Assembly (NCBI GenBank): GCA_016861185.1
Contig: BOKW01000008.1
Span: forward strand, 150,387-214,386
Direction: 5' to 3'
DNA length: 64,000 bases
Source of the DNA: Betaproteobacteria bacterium
GTDB lineage: Bacteria > Pseudomonadota > Gammaproteobacteria > Burkholderiales > Burkholderiaceae_F
This document shows positions 61,128 through 64,000 of the stretch, in pieces (position 1 is the stretch's first letter; the number at the start of each line of letters is the position of its first letter). The translations under genes were made by a program, and so were the position numbers. Below the pieces are notes generated by a model, which was given only the letters and a program-made list of their open reading frames with translations, was not told the DNA's origin and did no database searches.

Positions 61128-64000
61128 GCGCAGAGCGCGTGCTCGAGCTCTTCCATCCCGCCGTCCGCGCGTGGTTTGCGTCTGCCTTCGCCGCGCCCAC
61201 ACCCGCGCAGATCGAAGCGTGGCCGGCGATCAAGGCGGGCAGGCACGCGCTGGTCGCCGCGCCGACCGGCTCGGGCAAGACGCTCGCCGCGTTCCTCGCC
61301 GCGATCGATTCTCTGGTGCGCCAGGGCATCGAACACGGCCTGCGCGACGAGACGCAGATTGTCTACGTCTCGCCGCTGAAGGCGCTGTCGAACGACATCC
61401 GCAAGAACCTCGAAGCGCCGCTGGCCGGCATCCGCGCCGAGCTGGAAGCGCTGGGGCTGCCCGACGTCGAGATTCGCACGCTGGTGCGCACGGGAGACAC
61501 GCCGGCTGCCGAACGCGAAAGCATGCGCAAGCGGCCGCCGCACATCGTCGTCACCACGCCGGAGTCGCTGTACATCCTGCTGACCAGCAAGTCGGGCCGC
61601 AAGATGCTGGCGACGACGCGCACGGTAATCGTCGACGAGATCCACGCGCTGGCGCCGAACAAACGCGGCGCGCACCTGGCGCTGTCGCTGCAGCGGCTCG
61701 AAGCGCTGACCGGACGCGAGCTGGTGCGAGTCGGGTTGTCGGCGACGCAAAAGCCGATCGAGTCGATCGCACGGTTCCTGGTCGGCACGGGCAACGATTG
61801 CACGATCGTCGACACGGGCCACGTGCGCGAACGCGATCTGGCGATCGAGCTGCCTTCGTCGCCGCTCGAAGCGGTGATGTCGGGGGAAGTGTGGACGCAG
61901 GTCTACGACCGGCTCGCGGAGCTGGTGCGCGAGCACCGCACGACGCTGATCTTCGTCAACACGCGCCGGCTCGCCGAGCGCGTCGCACGGCATCTTTCCG
62001 AGCGCATCGGCGAGCAGTACGTCACCGCGCATCACGGCTCGCTCGCGCGCGAGCTGCGGCTCGACGCCGAGCAGCGGCTGAAGCGCGGCGAGCTGCGCGC
62101 GCTCGTGGCCACCGCGTCGCTGGAGCTGGGCATCGACATCGGCGACGTCGATCTCGTGTGCCAGATCGGTTCGACGCGCTCGATCGCCGCATTCCTGCAG
62201 CGCGTGGGCCGCTCGGGCCACGCGGTCGGCGGCACGCCGAAGGGCAAGCTGTTTCCGCTGTCGCGCGACGAGCTGGTCGAATGCGCCGCGTTGCTCGACG
62301 CCGTGCGGCGCGGGGAACTCGACCGCATTTCGCTGCCGGACAAGCCGCTCGACGTGCTGGCGCAGCAGATCGTCGCCGAGGTCGCGCTCGCGGAGTGGAA
62401 GGAGGACGAGCTGTTCGCGCTGTACCAGCGCGCCACGCCGTACGCCGCGCTGACGCGCGAAGAGTTCACCGAAGTCGTGCGCATGCTCGCCGACGGCTTT
62501 CATTCGCGGCGCGGGCGCACGAGCGCGCACCTGCATCGCGATGCCGTGAATGGCGTGCTGCGCGGCCGGCGCGGCGCGGCGCTCGCTGCGGTGACCTCCG
62601 GCGGAACGATTCCGGACACCGCCGACTACACGGTCGTGCTCGAGCCGCAGGCGCAGACGATCGGCACGGTCAACGAGGACTTCGCCGTCGAAAGCCTCGC
62701 CGGCGACGTGTTCCAGCTCGGCAACCAGTCGTATCGAATCGTGCGTGTGGAGCGCGGCACCGTGCGCGTCGAGGACGCGAGAGGCCAACCGCCTTCGGTG
62801 CCGTTCTGGCTCGGCGAGGCGCCGGGGCGAAGCGACGAGCTGTCGCAGTCGGTGTCGCGGCTGCGCGCGACGATCGGCGAGCGGCTCGATGCCGGGGGAC
62901 GCGACGCCGCGCTTTCCTGGCTCACCGGCACGGTGGGGCTGGCGCCTGCCGCGGCCGAGCAGATCGTCGACTATCTCGCCGCGGCGAAGGCGGCGCTCGG
63001 CTGCCTGCCGACGCAGAGCAGCGTCGTGCTCGAACGCTTCTTCGATGAAGCCGGCGGAATGCAGCTCGTCGTGCACTCGCCGTTCGGCAGCCGGCTCAAT
63101 CGCGCGTGGGGCTTGGCGCTGCGCAAGCGCTTCTGCCGCAAGTTCGACTTCGAGCTGCAGGCGGCGGCGACCGAAGACGCGATCGTGCTTTCGCTCGCCA
63201 CCGCGCACAGCTTTCCGCTCGAAGACGTGGCGCGGTATCTCGCCGCCGCGACGGTGCGACCGCTGCTGGTGCAGGCGCTGCTCGCCGCGCCGATGTTTCC
63301 GACGCGCTGGCGCTGGAACGCGACCGTGGCGCTCGCGCTGCTGCGCTTTCGCGGCGGGCGCAAGGTCGCGCCGCAACTGCAACGCATGTTCGCCGAGGAT
63401 CTGCTGGCGACGATCTTTCCCGATCAGGTCGCGTGCGGCGAAAACATCGTCGGCGACCGCGAGATCCCGGACCATCCGCTGGTGCGGCAGACGATCGCCG
63501 ACTGCCTGAACGAAGCGATGGACATCGACGGCCTCGAACGGCTGCTCGCCGCGATGGAGAAAGGCGAGGTCGAAGTTCTCGTGCGCGATCTCACCGAGCC
63601 TTCGCCGCTCGCGCTCGAAATCCTCTCCGCGCGGCCGTACGCGTTCCTCGACGATGCGCCGCTGGAAGAGCGCCGCACGCAGGCGGTGCTCGGGCGCCGC
63701 TTCCTCGACGCGGAAAGCGCCGCCGATCTCGGCAAGCTCGACGCCGACGCCATCGCCCGCGTGCGCGAGGAAGTGTGGCCCGAGGCGCGCACCGCCGACG
63801 AGCTGCACGACGCGCTGATGAGCCTCGGCTTCCTGACCGACGCCGAGATCGACGCGCGCCCGGAGTGGCACCCGCTGCTCGACGAACTCGCCGCCTCCAG
63901 TCGCGCGACCCGATTGCAGTTACCCCCCTTTGAAGAAGGGGGGCCGGGGGGGATTTCTGCAGGCAGCCCAACGGGAATCTCCATCCCCGCCGAACGCCTC
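61124..64000 (+). CDS. lhr: Lhr-type DEAD/DEAH helicase, 3'-partial at the window edge
   Basis: The frame starts at GTG 61124 (overlapping the racemase stop) and stays open to the window end, giving 959 codons so far. Motifs: I APTGSGKT (about 46), II VDEIHAL (about 174), [21 protein letters not shown] (about 360). It extends through the Lhr core winged-helix region to a C-terminal part. Lhr family helicases act in DNA repair or RNA metabolism. Near the end (nucleotides 63921-63957) the reading frame crosses a family A repeat without a stop, giving [11 protein letters not shown]. The protein is much longer than the core and probably continues, as Lhr proteins reach about 1,400-1,500 residues. 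Confidence 0.88.
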   Translation, partial: MSAERVLELFHPAVRAWFASAFAAPTPAQIEAWPAIKAGRHALVAAPTGSGKTLAAFLAAIDSLVRQGIEHGLRDETQIVYVSPLKALSNDIRKNLEAPLAGIRAELEALGLPDVEIRTLVRTGDTPAAERESMRKRPPHIVVTTPESLYILLTSKSGRKMLATTRTVIVDEIHALAPNKRGAHLALSLQRLEALTGRELVRVGLSATQKPIESIARFLVGTGNDCTIVDTGHVRERDLAIELPSSPLEAVMSGEVWTQVYDRLAELVREHRTTLIFVNTRRLAERVARHLSERIGEQYVTAHHGSLARELRLDAEQRLKRGELRALVATASLELGIDIGDVDLVCQIGSTRSIAAFLQRVGRSGHAVGGTPKGKLFPLSRDELVECAALLDAVRRGELDRISLPDKPLDVLAQQIVAEVALAEWKEDELFALYQRATPYAALTREEFTEVVRMLADGFHSRRGRTSAHLHRDAVNGVLRGRRGAALAAVTSGGTIPDTADYTVVLEPQAQTIGTVNEDFAVESLAGDVFQLGNQSYRIVRVERGTVRVEDARGQPPSVPFWLGEAPGRSDELSQSVSRLRATIGERLDAGGRDAALSWLTGTVGLAPAAAEQIVDYLAAAKAALGCLPTQSSVVLERFFDEAGGMQLVVHSPFGSRLNRAWGLALRKRFCRKFDFELQAAATEDAIVLSLATAHSFPLEDVARYLAAATVRPLLVQALLAAPMFPTRWRWNATVALALLRFRGGRKVAPQLQRMFAEDLLATIFPDQVACGENIVGDREIPDHPLVRQTIADCLNEAMDIDGLERLLAAMEKGEVEVLVRDLTEPSPLALEILSARPYAFLDDAPLEERRTQAVLGRRFLDAESAADLGKLDADAIARVREEVWPEARTADELHDALMSLGFLTDAEIDARPEWHPLLDELAASSRATRLQLPPFEEGGPGGISAGSPTGISIPAERL
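63921..63957 (+). repeat. Family A element inside the lhr frame
   Basis: The sequence CCCCCCTTTGAAGAAGGGGGG followed by CCGGGGGGGATTT is a family A copy with a single mismatch in the palindrome. It is read in frame in the helicase gene as a short proline and glycine-rich segment. Confidence 0.8.

Noticed and set aside
60665..63871. A 1,068-codon open frame on the minus strand opposite the racemase and Lhr
   Set aside because: The plus strand carries all helicase motifs in a continuous frame. The antisense frame has the Arg/Gln/Ala-rich composition of a shadow.

Overview
The window is 64 kb of very GC-rich chromosome, tightly packed with genes. The gene set points to a betaproteobacterium, most likely in or near the Burkholderiales: two DUF1631 proteins, a DUF1841 protein, a PA2778/PA2779-like pair, an intracellular polyhydroxyalkanoate depolymerase, an rsxB-nth pair and branched-chain-amino-acid-type ABC transporters feeding CoA-ester catabolism. 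No rRNA, tRNA, CRISPR array or transposase gene was seen. The assignment is inference from gene content only.

Layout. 1-1.5 kb: MocR-type regulator, possibly cut by the left edge. 1.7-9.4 kb: a lone GroEL diverges from a run of genes for a metallo-beta-lactamase-fold hydrolase, RNA 3'-phosphate cyclase, a small acidic protein (opposite strand), a DHH phosphoesterase, a CapA-like protein and a PRPP synthetase-like enzyme. 9.5-13.9 kb: an accessory island of different base composition. It holds a restriction-like (PD-(D/E)XK-like) protein whose stop codon lies inside a convincing integron attC site, then a UvrD-like helicase, a HicB antitoxin with a broken HicA toxin, and an antitoxin-ParE pair. 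14.0-21.6 kb: a kinase-like protein, a two-subunit ABC exporter, HtpG with a heat-shock-type promoter, and a DNA glycosylase. 21.8-31.1 kb: two paralogous DUF1631 proteins around a spermidine-synthase-like protein, then a PilB/GspE-type ATPase, a PAS-GGDEF diguanylate cyclase and a GYD protein. 31.4-42.6 kb: housekeeping and accessory genes (VWA/MoxR, GNAT, GFA, two cytochromes c, DMT transporter, Nth, RsxB, PA2778/PA2779 pair, PhaZ, ferredoxin reductase, ferredoxin). 42.7-57.6 kb: two successive Liv-type ABC importers, the first with a fused LivH-LivM permease, followed by acyl-CoA dehydrogenase, acyl-CoA synthetase, enoyl-CoA hydratase and alcohol dehydrogenase genes. Together they look like uptake, CoA activation and beta-oxidation-like breakdown of an organic acid. 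57.8-64 kb: PncB, D-cysteine desulfhydrase, an amino-acid racemase and an Lhr-type helicase that runs off the right edge.

Several families of short dispersed repeats run through the window. Family A is a CCCCCTTT-AAAGGGGG palindrome. Family B has CCCCTCACCC...GGGTGAGGGG ends. Family C is iterated GCAATCC. Two single elements and one inverted 31-bp pair add to these. Some copies are not confined to intergenic DNA: they lie in frame inside an ABC exporter and inside Lhr, supply stop codons to two genes, contribute the ribosome-binding site of rtcA, and abut three start codons. The repeats and the integron-like island are the most unusual parts of the window.
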